This document shows, one piece after another, positions 47,426-58,130 of a stretch of DNA of 64,000 nt. A program made the position numbers and the translations under genes. Each line of letters begins with the position of its first letter. Positions within the stretch are counted from its first letter, which is position 1. The notes under the pieces were generated by a model that did not search any database, was not told where the DNA came from, and was given only the letters and a program-made list of their open reading frames with translations. This stretch comes from Spongilla lacustris (Eukaryota; Porifera; Demospongiae; Spongillida; Spongillidae): NCBI GenBank assembly GCA_949361645.1, contig OX442435.1:4326220-4390219 (forward strand), written 5' to 3'.

Positions 47426-47890
47426 CTAAGGCCCCCTTGGCGCCCCCTCCGGCCGCCTATGAACGCTCATGATCAGTGTCCCCAGCATCACACCTAAATT
47501 TTAGCAGGTCTGTGTCTTCAAGGTACTTTACACTCTCATTGATGTTGACAGCAATTTGTCATTATTCGTGATTCGCGCTAGTCTGGCAAAGGCCGATTGG
47601 GTCCACCGCTTTGTGGCGTGGGTTGTGGTTCAGCTATAAATATCTCATCGTCATTCTTTTCGTACGGATCGAGGCACTTCGGGAGCCTGAAGGGGCGTGA
47701 TACAAAATAAAAAGGGGCGTGTTCGAAAGGAAAGGGGGGGTGGGTGGGGGGGGGGGGGGTAGTCTCGTACCCAGACCCAGATTCCCACAGCTGCGGATGG
47801 ATTACATCACCGCTACGTGGAAAGTGGTTCCACGTAGCGGTGATGTAATCCATCCGCAGCTGTGGGAATCTGGGTCTGGGTACGAGACTA

Positions 47891-47931
<41 letters not shown>

Positions 47932-47984
47932 ATAGCCCCCTCAGCCCCCCCCCCCCCCCCCCCCCCCCCCCTGGATCCGCCTCT
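47020..47984. repeat. G-run-rich composite flanked by inverted GGCGGATCCAGG
   Basis: GGCGGATCCAGG near 47021 and CCTGGATCCGCC near 47970 face each other. Between them are G runs of 22 (47038-47059), 35 (47391-47425) and 39 bases (47891-47929), a C run of 27 (47945-47971) and the palindrome at 47760-47890. The pairing may mark the ends of a single element or two copies of a G-tract repeat in opposite orientation. No coding content was recognised. Confidence 0.45.
47760..47890. repeat. 131-bp hairpin with perfect 63-bp arms
   Basis: It begins TAGTCTCGTACCCAGACCCA and ends with the exact complement. The 63-bp arms pair without mismatch around a 5-base loop (47823-47827). It contains GCGGATGGATTACATCACCG, shared with the pieces near 48458 and 62470. 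Both outer flanks are G runs. Confidence 0.9.
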
Positions 47985-48457
47985 GCCTGTTGCCACAGTA
48001 GTTGACGAAAAAATTGTACTCTTCACTTTTCGCGCGCTTTTGTCATCGTACACAGCCCAAAATTTAAACGATGCCTAAAAAAGAACCAACTACGAGGTTA
48101 GAAAACCATCTAGGAAGTTTAGGAAATCATCATCCCCTTCTTTTACTTTGTGATGCCTCTGTTTGGACTTGCTTCTTCACTGCTTCTCTGAGCAAAAGTA
48201 ATTCGATTCATGCAAAACTATGACGACACATTGCGTTGAATTGGAATGGATATAGCGTTTCCAATCCCGTTATTAATCTATGCACAGATGGAGACTTTTA
48301 GCTCCATAACACTTTTGATGCTGTCAACCAATGGCCGGGCTGAGATGGGGACACAATACTTGTGCATGTGGAGAACAGCACTAAACTTTGAAGCAGCTAT
48401 GCGACCCAGCAAACCACATTCGTATTGGTGTTATGCAGAGTCAACATGCGATGCCTG
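47985..48457. other. non-coding stretch, nothing recognised
   Basis: No supported exon or repeat; only unsupported short ORFs. Confidence 0.35.
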
Positions 48458-48529
48458 TAGTCTCGTCCCCAGACCCACATATGGCAGTAGCGGATGGATT
48501 ACATCACCGCTACGCGAAAAGTGGGTCTA
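48458..48529 (+). repeat. half-copy of TAGTCTCG hairpin family
   Basis: It starts GTAGTCTCGTCCCCAGACCC, includes GCGGATGGATTACATCACCG and ends near GTGGGTCTAG. It resembles one arm of the hairpin at 47760-47890, with its end partly inverted (AGACCC against GGGTCT), so it is itself a small inverted-end element of about 70 bp. Confidence 0.6.
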
Positions 48530-50006
48530 GTGAAGTCCTGTACTCAATTCTCTCCCGTTGCCCCAGAATGTTGGGGCACCAATCTGATTATCAGATCTGA
48601 GCTATGTGGTAATTGCTTATTGGAAGTTATTGGTAATTGCGATGGCGACGGAGGATGTGCATCGAACGATCAAACGAACCCCGTTGAAGTTAGCCGCTCA
48701 TTCCAGTAATTATCACGCAAATCATGGCCGTACGGCTAATCGTTATCACTGACTGAAAATTTATCAATCACTACAAAAATATTATATATTTTATATGTGC
48801 AATATTATAATACGTTGCGTAAGACCCACTTGACATAGACTATCTACATGTAAGTAAGATCGAGGTACGGCTTTGGCACCCCCCCCCCCCCCCCCCCCCA
48901 CCCTCTTTAGGACCATGACTTTGTCCTCTAAGGCTTGAAGTTTCATCCACAACACAAATAAAACGGTATGCCATAGACAGGGACATCACACGAGACCCAC
49001 TTGACAGGTTTTTAGTACTTAGTGGGGAACTATTTTAATTCAAAACATTATTGCTGGATCAACAGTGCAATGAAAGATTGTGACCCAACATAGTTACAAT
49101 GTAGTACAGTTATTGTGGCAGGGTGGGTAAGTACATGTGAAATGGCTTCTGTTTGGGTTACAATAAACTTTGTAGCAATACATATGGAGAAATCAACGGA
49201 CACGAAAGTTGCGGTTTGTAAATTTTTGGATTTCATTCCGCGGTACGTTCCATAGAGAATGTATGGCGTTTTTACTAACTTGATTATTATTTACTTAACT
49301 AACAGACCTGCAACTTTTGCCACCCTCTAATACTACTCTAAATGATGTTTAAATGTAGGCAATTTCAAATTTTATACTTTGTATCGTCCAAAATTCTGGG
49401 ACCATTTCTGAAAATATGATATTCCATAGACTTGTACAGAAAATGGAAAAAAATCATGCTAATTAAGATATTCCATTAGTTATAACTAATGAACAGAGGG
49501 GGGTTAGAACTTTTGCCACCCTCTGAAACAATTCTACAACTATCCAAATAATATAATATATGAAAAAAAGTGGATGTTGTCGTGAAGAATTTGGGGACCA
49601 TTTTTAAAAATAGTAAATCAGTTTTGGTGCAATAAGGCGCCATTTTTAAATGGCGTTTCTATGTGTTACCATAGATATTTAGTAAAATCAAGGATATTCC
49701 ATAGTTAATAAAATGAGACTAACATGCCAGCATTTTGCAAAGCTGGAGTCGAGCAGAGGGCGTGGTGGGCCAGGTGCCGCCCCGTGCCGGGGGTAACTAC
49801 TAGTACATGCCATGGAATACTAAAAGCTTCGAGTCTGTGTTTTCTGCAAGACAGATCGATGTATTGAAATGATGTTAGGCTGCTTACCTCGACCGGCTGC
49901 TCAGACAAGAGATGTAGGCCTACACGTAGCTGTAGCTGGATCTGAGCTATCCGAGTGCATCCTGAGGTCTACAGGGCGACGAGGGTGCATGGGATAGCTA
50001 AGAAGG
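48530..50006. other. non-coding stretch, with possible LTR remnant at the end
   Basis: No gene was recognised. It holds a 21-base C run (48879-48899). A 26-bp word at 49943-49968 (GAGCTATCCGAGTGCATCCT core) recurs at 51975-52000 and lies about 40 bp before the gag start. It could be the end of an LTR, but LTR limits could not be set. Confidence 0.35.
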
Positions 50007-50867
50007 ATGGCAGGGGAGTGTGACGCGTCAACGGAAGACTGGTTGAGTTAATACGTCGAGCGGTTAGAACATTTCTTCCTGGCAAATAAAGTGGAAGCCG
50101 AACAGAAAAAGGACGCTTTCCTCGCCTGTATTATATTTGGCCTGCTCCGAGCGCTCGTAGCACCCCAGAAATTGAAAGACCGAACGTACGAGCAACTGGT
50201 CGCAGCCTTAACGACACACGTAGCGCCTAAACCTCTAGTCATCGCAGAACGTACGGTTCCACAAACGGGACAAAAGGAGGGATATGTGGTATGCAGCAAG
50301 TTTGCAGAACTGTGCGTTTGGTGCGACGTTATCAGAGACGCTGAGAGACAGGGTGTTCTTTGGTATGAGGGACGAGGGGGTACAGAAGAGACTCCTCACA
50401 AAGGCAGACCTCACTTTTGCCAAGGTGCTGGAGACAGCGGAAATAGCGGAAAGGGAGACTAAAGACGCGCAGAACAGTTGCAGAGTGTCACAAAACAGGA
50501 ACAAGACCCTGAAGTACAACAAGTGGCAGCACCACCAAGAAGGGGGAGACAGTCAGGCCTAGGGGCTTGCAACAGGTGTGGAGGAGCGCATGATACTCAA
50601 CAGTGCAGGTTCAGAAACAAAGTTTGCAGGAAATGGGGGCAAATTGAGAGGGCGTATTGTGCAAAGAAAAGGGCAGAAGGAACAGGTGTTGGAAAGGGTG
50701 TACCCACTAGAGACCACTCTGTGAAGGAACTAAAGGGGGACGATGAAAGCAATGAAGAATGGGACGGACTGAAATGGGGATCACTACATGGCCTAGCAAA
50801 AGACAAGAGATATGGAATGAAACAGAGGACAATGGGTAAACCTATATGTATGTGGAGTTCATCATGA
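50007..50867 (+). pseudogene. Ty3/gypsy gag relic
   Basis: The ATG at 50007 opens a Gag-like frame with EDW, an in-frame stop at 50049, then YVERLEHFFLANKV, LVAPQKLKDRTYEQLVAAL and VIAERT. The capsid-like reading moves to a second frame near 50300 (CAFGATLSETLRDRVFFGM, KRLLTKADLTFAKVLETAE). It moves to a third near 50560 for a zinc knuckle (CNRCGGAHDTQQC, then CRKWGQIERAYC with its second Cys and His lost). The order matrix/capsid then CCHC is that of Ty3/gypsy Gag. One stop, two frameshifts and a damaged second knuckle make it a relic. No protease or RT follows on this strand. Confidence 0.7.
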
Positions 50868-50889
50868 ATGAACAACTGCTATGAATCAA

Positions 50890-51440
50890 TACAATTGGTT
50901 GTACCCCAAATTGTACAGGCCTGTACAATTTTATAGGCCTGTACCACTGTACAGGCCACTACCCCTCCCTGTACACGCCATTACCCTTGTACAGGCCTGC
51001 ACCCCTGTACAAGCCTGTACCCTTGTACAGTCCTGTACACCCCCCCCCCCCCCCCCCCAAGTACAGGCCTGTACCCCTGTCCAGGCCACTACCCCTCCCT
51101 GTACACGCCATTACCCTTGTACAGGCCTGCACCCCTGTACAAGCCTGTACCCTCGTACAGTCCTGTACCCCCCACCCACCCCAGTACAGGCCTGTACCCC
51201 TGTCCAGGCTTGTACCCCTCCCTGCATGTACACGCCTTTACCCCTGTACAAGCCTGTACCCACTGTACAGTCCTGTAAACCCCCCCCCCCCCCCCCCACC
51301 CGCCCCCCCGCCAGTACAGGCCTGTACCCTGTCCAGGCTTGTATCCCTGTACCCCTCCTTGAACATGCCTGTATCCCTGAGCAGGCCTGTACCCCTCCGT
51401 GAACAGTGGTACAGGCCTATACCTCTCCCTGTACCCTTTC
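50890..51440 (+). repeat. CCTGTAC minisatellite with higher-order repeat
   Basis: Tandem array built from CCTGTAC, GTACAGG and CCCCTGTACA words. A block of about 120 bp (CCACTACCCCTCCCTGTACA through TGTACAGTCCTGTAC and a C run) repeats at about 50951-51058 and 51071-51180, with a third variant to 51297. C runs at 51040-51058 and 51280-51297 close the blocks. Pro/Val-rich ORFs on it are by-products. Confidence 0.8.
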
Positions 51441-51499
51441 ACAGGATTGTACTGCTGTACATGTATAGTTCATGTCTCTACTCAAAGCATGGCTTTATA

Positions 51500-51900
51500 A
51501 CCGGACCTCTTCTGTAGTTTTGGGTGGCCATCCCTCCTGAATAGACTGAAACACCCTTGCTAACACCAGGTCCCTTAATTGTTGTTGTTCTTCGTAATTC
51601 TGCCACTGTGACCAGGAGGGTTTGTAGTTGGGAATGTCCCTCCTTCCTCCTCGTCCATTTGTGCCATCTGCATGTCGGCCACCACTGGGAGACGTGAAAG
51701 TGCATCAGCATTTGTGTGCTGAGTGGTACTCTTGTACCTGATATCAAGACAGGGCTAGCCTACCGCATATACCAATGCAACCGTGCTGCTGTCACTGCTG
51801 GTAATCCCTTTTCAGGGTTGAGAATGGACAACAAGGGATGGTGGTCTGTCACCAGTGTGTAATGGGGAGGAACTGTGATGTCCGGAAGCATTCAGTGATT
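51500..51900 (-). pseudogene. Ty3/gypsy RNase H relic
   Basis: On minus, the frame reads PHYTLVTDHHPLLSILNPEK, then AVTAARLHWYMR and a stop. A second frame continues IRYKSTTQHTNADALSRLP and then decays. TDHxPLL and NADALSRLP are signature motifs of the RNase H end of Ty3/gypsy Pol. It lies opposite in direction to the gag relic at 50007-50867, so either the element has been internally inverted or two elements are involved. RT and integrase were not seen. Confidence 0.65.
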
Positions 51901-51974
51901 AGAGATAAATAGGATGTGTGTGCATGTGATTACGTGTATGATTCAGTATAATGAATGAATGGTTGTTGATGTTG

Positions 51975-52519
51975 TGAGCTATCCGAGTGCATCCTGAGGT
52001 ATCGAGTGTCTGAGAAACAAACCAGCCTAGGACGCCATTGCATGTGGTTGAATCTTTTGAAACATGATCACATGTACATGTACAACAGTGCTTTGTTGTG
52101 ACACCTGCAGTTAAATTAACACAACAGTAACGCTACATTACATCCATAGTGACATCCATGCACATGCACTGTTCCTTCTGATTGTTCCTGCAGCTAGTGA
52201 GCGTTGTATGTAAAAAATCAATTTAAGCTGACACTTGAACTCCCTGAAATAAAAATGCAGTGATTACTAGAATACACCTGAACACACATATTGCATACTG
52301 TAGAAGAGAACAGGTTAACTTACGTCCTTTTCTTCAACCCAATATAAGTGTCTTCTTAAAACCACTTTACAACACTGGAAAGCATGGTATTATTCAGTTT
52401 TATTTTGTTTTTTACAAACAAACCCAGCTAGCTTACCTTTTTCCTTTCATACACAATCCTTTCAGTCTGATAGTACTTCATTTGACATGTGCTATAAGAT
52501 GAGAGCCGGGGCCAGCGGG
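51975..52519. other. possible LTR remnant and non-coding stretch
   Basis: It begins with the second copy of the 26-bp word at 49943-49968. Together the two copies bracket the gag and RNase H relics. The rest has no recognised feature. Confidence 0.3.
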
Positions 52520-52662
52520 GTGAATGGGGATAAGGGGAGGAAAGGAGAGAGGAGGAGCGAGAGTGATGGGAGGGAGGGGGAGGTAGGAAAATTGACGGGA
52601 TGAGGAGGGAGGGAGATGGAAGGGGAGGTAAGGAAATTAAATGGAGGAGGAAAAGAGAAAGT
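52520..52662 (+). repeat. polypurine tract
   Basis: About 140 bases almost entirely A and G on the plus strand (GGGAGGAAAGGAGAGAGG type words). Such tracts can form triplex DNA (established for long mirror-like purine runs). Pro/Ser/Leu-rich minus-strand ORFs are its translation. Confidence 0.7.
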
Positions 52663-53054
52663 ATTATTTGTTTTTTTTTGTACAGGTTGTGGTGGCAGTT
52701 TGTATATGCCAAAACATTGAGTGTCTGACTGGCTAAATACAATTGAGGGATTCATGAAAGTTTGTGTTATGATGTTCTACTTCCATTGCTGCAGTATTAT
52801 TGTAGGAAGTCTTCCCTTCATATGTACAGTTAAATGGCGTTTGTGAACCCTGGATTAATTGACAGAACAGCAAGTGACATGCCACGTGTACACCAGGGGG
52901 TAGGTACGGTAAATCCCTGGTGTTATAGGAAGTACATGCATGTAATGGTGTGCTTCTTGTACACGTAACATCTGTAGCAAATGCATGACTGGAAACCGTA
53001 AGTGATACTGGCAGATGTTGCCTATTCCTGCCTCCTCCTCCCCCACGTTCAGCT
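52663..53054. other. non-coding stretch, nothing recognised
   Basis: Sequence between the polypurine tract and the TG microsatellite, without a supported gene. Confidence 0.35.
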
Positions 53055-53055
53055 G

Positions 53056-53112
<57 letters not shown>

Positions 53113-53129
53113 TGTGTGTGTTTGTGTGA

Positions 53130-53194
<65 letters not shown>
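53055..53194 (+). repeat. TG microsatellite
   Basis: About 140 bp of (TG)n with three short interruptions (GAATG, TTTG, GAATG). Confidence 0.95.
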
Positions 53195-53195
<1 letters not shown>

Positions 53196-53640
53196 ATGTA
53201 TGTGTGTGTGTACATAAACACCTGCTGATCCTATCTTATTTCAATGTTTGTACAAAGTAACAAAGGCCCAATGTTATGAATTTTGTTGTGTGGCCAGACT
53301 GTGCTGATAAAAGGTCTAGGTCTGTACATGTACATACAGTAAATAATCTCATGCACAATGCCATGCATCTTTGTGCAAATACAACCCCTAGGCCTGGTTT
53401 TGCTGGTTGTCCTAGGGAAAAGCTGTGTCCTGGAAGTTCATAGTATGTTAACAGATGTGCAGCACTACTACTTGTGTCCATACATGTATGTACATTTTTG
53501 GTGAGCCCCAGGGTTATTCTATTGCCTGTCTACTTGTTGCCAGCTAGGCTTGGAGTACTACAGTTGAGAGCCTTACTGTTGACAGTAATGAGAGCAAGGT
53601 ACTACATGTAATGCCGTGCATACTAAAAATGAAAACCTTT
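53195..53640. other. non-coding stretch, nothing recognised
   Basis: No supported gene or repeat apart from ACATGTAC words. Confidence 0.35.
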
Positions 53641-53760
53641 AGGGAAGGCCAACAATATAGGGAGAAGGCCACCTATAGGGAGAAGGCCAACTGTATAGGG
53701 AGAAGGCCACTGTATAGGGAGAAGGCCACTGTATAGGGAGAAGGCCAACTGACCAACAGT
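53641..53760 (+). repeat. 20-bp minisatellite, short array
   Basis: Six irregular copies of TATAGGGAGAAGGCC-based units (15-22 bp). The same unit forms the larger array at 55323-55850. Confidence 0.85.
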
Positions 53761-54893
53761 ATAGTATATAACATGTACATGTACATGTAAGTAGTCAAGG
53801 GAGGTGTGTCCATATATGTATGTACGAAGTGGGCCCATAAGGTTATTCTATTTGTGATAACTAATGCAAACACTAAATGGGCATGGGCCAACCTACATGT
53901 ATGAAGCTTTGGCATAGCCCCAGAACCATTATCCCTTGTTAGGCCAGTAGGGGCCAAAACCAGCTTAAGGCTGGCTTGTGGTTTCCTTGTCCACACAATG
54001 GATGTGGTTGCTTTGCAAAACTTAGGTAACCACTAAAATCACTACCTATCTTTGAAGTACCACTGCATGTACATGTAGTGACCTACAGCCAAAAAAGTTG
54101 CATGAAGGGCATACGATGACTTGGCTACATACATGTATAGAAGGGTTAAGGTTACCACACGTACATGTAGGTAACATGTTGCATGCAACTCAAATGAATA
54201 TAGTGCATGGTAGCCTTTTAAAGCACAGCCTCATATGCAAATGTAGTAATATTAAATTTACCAGAACTTTTGTGTAGGTAGTCAGGGTTAGGGTTTATAC
54301 CTGTATCTGGTAGCCACCAGATGAGAAATTAGTCCTGGGTACATATACTAGGTACAGGATTATGTAACAGTAGATGGTGTCTATAAAGATAGACAATAGT
54401 ACATGTAACAAAGAGTACATGTACAAGTTAATGTACCTCTCCAGGCCCTTAAACAGAAGTACTTTAACATGCATGTTCAAAGACTTCTGATGGAGCCGTC
54501 ACCCAAGTGATGCATTGTATGTGTACAAAGGATACCTCCCCCCTTTCTGGGGGATTTGGAGAGGTGATCCAATGACACCACCAACACCCCTCCAGGGGAG
54601 TGAGGAAGTGTTCTCAACACCAATGCATGCAAAGAAAAATTAGCATGTCCAAAAATACCATGCGTACTCTAGTGCATGTAACCACCATCACAATAGCCCC
54701 CAAACAGCCATTCACACACCTGTTATCTGTCGTCACTGTGTTCAAAGGACTGGGGAAGTAGCCAGACCAGTAAATACTTTGGTTTGTAGTACTGCAGTTA
54801 CATGTAGTAGGTCTTCATTGATCCTCTGCTCCTCCAGTAGTATGGTAGCTCTCTCCTGGTAGATTGTTGTGTCTTGTTGTGGTTGTACAGCAA

Positions 54894-54895
<2 letters not shown>
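53761..54895. other. non-coding stretch, nothing recognised
   Basis: No exon could be supported. ACATGTACATGTA words are frequent. Confidence 0.35.

Positions 54896-54962
<67 letters not shown>
54896..54962 (+). repeat. GT microsatellite
   Basis: About 66 bp of pure (GT)n followed by a few GC and GT variants. Confidence 0.95.
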
Positions 54963-54965
<3 letters not shown>

Positions 54966-55322
54966 CGTGTGTGTTTGTGTCCAAATTATTATTATTTATA
55001 TCTGATGTATATGGATGTACATGTAAGTACCACTGTGTACAGGTATATGTGTGGACATCATTGGTGTGTGTGCCCATGTTTGAAGCACACAATACACAGC
55101 TCTACATCAGCGTGTGTAGTGTGCACATGATGGAGACACTTGTGAATATGTGCATCGCCACCAGTAGAGCTACTACATTGAGTGTCCACACTGTAACTGA
55201 GCGTGCGTGACTTGCTGGAAGTGTCCATGCACGTGTGTGGTGTGTGTGTCCCACAGGTCAGCTATACACATGGTAAACAAAGGGACAGAGATGCTACACA
55301 AATGGACAATGCTCAGTGGTTC

Positions 55323-55850
55323 ATATAGGGAGAAAGCCAATAGTATAGGGAGAAGGCCAACTGTATAGGAAATAGTATAGGGATAAGGCCGACAGTACAC
55401 ATGTAGGTAGAAAGTCAACAGTATAGGGAGAAAGCCAACAGCATAGGGAGACGGCCAACTGTATAGGGATAAGGTCAACCATATAGGGAGAAGGGTCAAC
55501 AGTATAGGGAGAAGGCCAACAGTATAGGGAGAAGGCCAACAGTATAGGGAGAAGGCCAAGAGTATATAGGGAGAAGGCTAACAGTATAGGGAGAAGGCCA
55601 ACAGTATAGGGAGAAGGCCAACAGTATAGGGAGAAGGCCAAGAGTATATAGGGAGAAGGCTAACAGTATAGGGAGAAGGCCAACAGTATAGGGAACAGGC
55701 CAACAGTATAGCGAGAAGGCCACCAGTCTAACACTACAGGAAGAAAACCAACAGTATAAGGAGACGGGCAATTAACGGTCCGGGAGAAGGCCAACAGTAC
55801 AGGGCGAATTCCATACAGTACTAGTATAGGGAGAAGGCCATATCTCCTCC
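55323..55850 (+). repeat. 20-bp minisatellite with 82-bp higher-order unit
   Basis: More than 20 copies of the 20-bp unit AACAGTATAGGGAGAAGGCC. A longer period of about 82 bp, marked by AAGAGTATATAGGG at about 55558 and 55640, shows recent block duplication. Leu/Ser/Tyr-rich ORFs on minus are artefacts of the repeat. Confidence 0.9.
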
Positions 55851-57361
55851 CCCTTCACTGCATCGAATATATGCCTGTTCTGCACATACTAAATTCACAC
55901 AGTATACTCACCAAAACACTTGAATCTCAGAAGTTGAAATCATGCAGGGCAATCCGTTTATTGCTGCCTCCACATATCCAAAGCTACGATTGTGTATTAT
56001 CGTTAATAATTCATCTGCAATTAACAGTTAACTAGTTGCAACGTACGCAATAACTGTAACTTAATCCCAGATGATGCAAGGTATTACGTTATGACATATT
56101 GTTTATGAATAAATTATGCGCGGTAGAAATTAATTTTTTGTCTTGATTTTACTACACGAATGGTTCATGTCATAATTATATAAAACACAGATTCACAATC
56201 AGACCGATTTATACTAAATTATAAATGTGTTTAAAATTCAATTTAAAAATAAAAGCATGATGACCGCCTATGTATGGGCCATTTCTCCATATGAAGAGCT
56301 GGGACAATCTGGATTCACGTGGGGGGGGGGGGGGGGGGGGGAATGATATATAGCATTCAGTATACACACATAAACTCTTGGCTCACTTCAGGGCAAACTA
56401 TGAATCGATTAGTTTGTGATAATGTAACTGAGTGATGCAGCTCCTCTGACATCACTTTCCACCCCTATTATTGTACAGATTGATTTCTGACACCTGTGCT
56501 TTTAGGAAGAATATTACATCGATAAACAAATAGGTGCTGTACATACCATGTTGAGGCATTTCTGCAGTGGCCAGTCCATGTCCCATTGTTCAATTTTGCA
56601 ATGGTTTGGGCATGTGCTTTAAAATTCAGATGTGCTTTGACCCATCATTATGTTTCTGATCCTTCCCTATTATATACTTAGGTTGAAGTCACTTGAATAC
56701 ATGCATGCATGAACTTAACCTCTAGGTCCTTCACAATGTTCGAATTCCTTATGAAGGTTTTACTGAATGGACATTGCAGTTCACTGTATTGAAGAATCAT
56801 TAATCACACATATATATACAAATTAAAAAGCTGTCATTGATATTATGTGTAAGGGGGTCGTTTCATTCTGGGAAAGTACTTCATATAATGGTGTAAGCCC
56901 CATGCACTTAAGAGCATATATACCATCTACATCTGGTTTGTTACAGTATGATGGAATTACCGAGGAAGTTATCCACATCTGTGGTAGAGATCTAATATTG
57001 CAGCCTTTTCCACCATCACTATCAATCTATTCACTTGTACTATCAGTTTCAATATTATCAACACGATTGTCACTAATTTGGTCTTCACTCTGAACAGAAG
57101 GGCAGTCTGCTACATGCATATATATGCAATACGAGTTAACACATAACCATGTACTTTATGTTGCATGTCTCTTACCATCTTTAGGTGTAAAAATGGCTTC
57201 ATTATAAATACTGGTGTTTTTTTGTCGGTAATGAAGCTGTGTCACCCTACATAAGCAGTTTTTTTAAGAAAAAAAAAGTATTGTTTCAACTTGCTGTAGG
57301 ATCCTCTTATAAACCAATTTAACCATGGGCCTTACTGCTATGATGTAATCAGTATACTGAC
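55851..57361. other. mostly non-coding, possible 3' end of minus-strand gene
   Basis: It holds a 21-base G run (56321-56341). On minus there are two loosely supported pieces: an interval near 57170-57225 reading SIYNEAIFTPKD before donor GTAAGAG, and one after CTTCTGTTCAG near 57093 reading SEDQISDNRVDNIETDSTSE and a stop. Their phases do not join cleanly to each other or to the exon at 57362-57440 in the same frames, so I do not call them genes. Confidence 0.25.
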
Positions 57362-57440
57362 CTGTTAATGTCCTTAGTGGGTACAAGACACCTTCTGAAA
57401 GCTCATGAACCATCTGAAGCCGAAAGCTATGCACCATTTT
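57362..57440 (-). CDS. candidate exon of unknown minus-strand gene
   Basis: 79 nt between acceptor CGGCATACAG and donor TTAACAG|GTCAGT, phase 0 in and phase 1 out. It reads KMVHSFRLQMVHELSEGVLY and then PLRTLT. It joins in phase to 57502-57546. The helical character looks real, but no family is recognised. Confidence 0.35.
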
Positions 57441-57501
57441 CTGTATGCCGATGTATATTAGAAATTCAAATGATAAGCTGTTATTCACAATAGTAGGATA
57501 C

Positions 57502-57546
57502 CTGGGTATATTGCAGTGCCATATTTTCTGCTACAAGTCTAGCTGC
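57502..57546 (-). CDS. candidate exon of unknown minus-strand gene
   Basis: 45 nt between acceptor CTCAAAACAG and donor ACCCAG|GTATCC, phase 0 both ways, reading AARLVAENMALQYTQ. It is compatible in phase with 57362-57440 downstream and with the interval 57827-57858 upstream (phase 1 in, phase 0 out, SSDWIYNDSF). Confidence 0.35.
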
Positions 57547-57954
57547 CTGTTTTGAGATATGCATGCAATTGCAAGGGACACAGCCATAAGCATTTCATAT
57601 AGCCCCCCTTTTTAATCACATTTACAACACATGCAAACACACCACAGTCCTTTGTATTTTCCTGTTTGGGCCAATTGCATGGTGTCAGTTATGCATGAAA
57701 ATGTATAATGCTAGCTCAAGCATAATTATATGTAGACTTAGCACCAGCAGTTATATAAATATATTAACTAAATCACTCATATAGATGTATATATGTACTT
57801 AGACTACAAAGATAGAAGTTACATACGAATGAATCATTATAAATCCAGTCAGAACTTGCTAAAATACAATTTTTGTAGAATTGTATACATCATTGTTGAT
57901 GTATAACGTGATTAAAATATCTTACTGACAATACATTTCAAGTACGTTGTTTAC

Positions 57955-58034
57955 CATATCCAGTTCACTGCATCCTCATCACTGTTGTGGAGGGAATCAA
58001 TTCCTACAATGGTGCATGTTTGTGGGTACACTAC
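57955..58034 (-). CDS. candidate exon of unknown minus-strand gene
   Basis: 80 nt after a good acceptor (TTGGTTTGCATCGTAG), only open in phase 0, ending in phase 2 at donor ATATG|GTAAAC. It reads VVYPQTCTIVGIDSLHNSDE and then DAVNWI. Its end phase does not match the next candidate at 57827-57858, so either an exon is missing or the locus has decayed. The hAT-like fragment at 58131 begins just upstream. Confidence 0.35.
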
Positions 58035-58130
58035 CTACGATGCAAACCAAACAAAGAATTTTTATTATATGCATACTATTAAGCTCCAATGCAATGTATT
58101 TGAAACATAAGGACATCACACTCCAATAAG

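Noticed and set aside
47578..48078. Gly- or Pro-rich ORFs across the G-run region
   Set aside because: They consist of translated G/C runs and the hairpin, on both strands.
50881..51517. Pro-rich ORFs of 173 and 176 residues
   Set aside because: They follow the CCTGTAC array in two frames at once. No signal peptide or splice structure supports an extensin- or mucin-like gene.
52733..55130. Cys/Val, Thr/His and Tyr/Leu-rich ORFs over 53055-53194, 54896-54962 and 55323-55850
   Set aside because: Translations of TG/GT microsatellites and of the 20-bp minisatellite.
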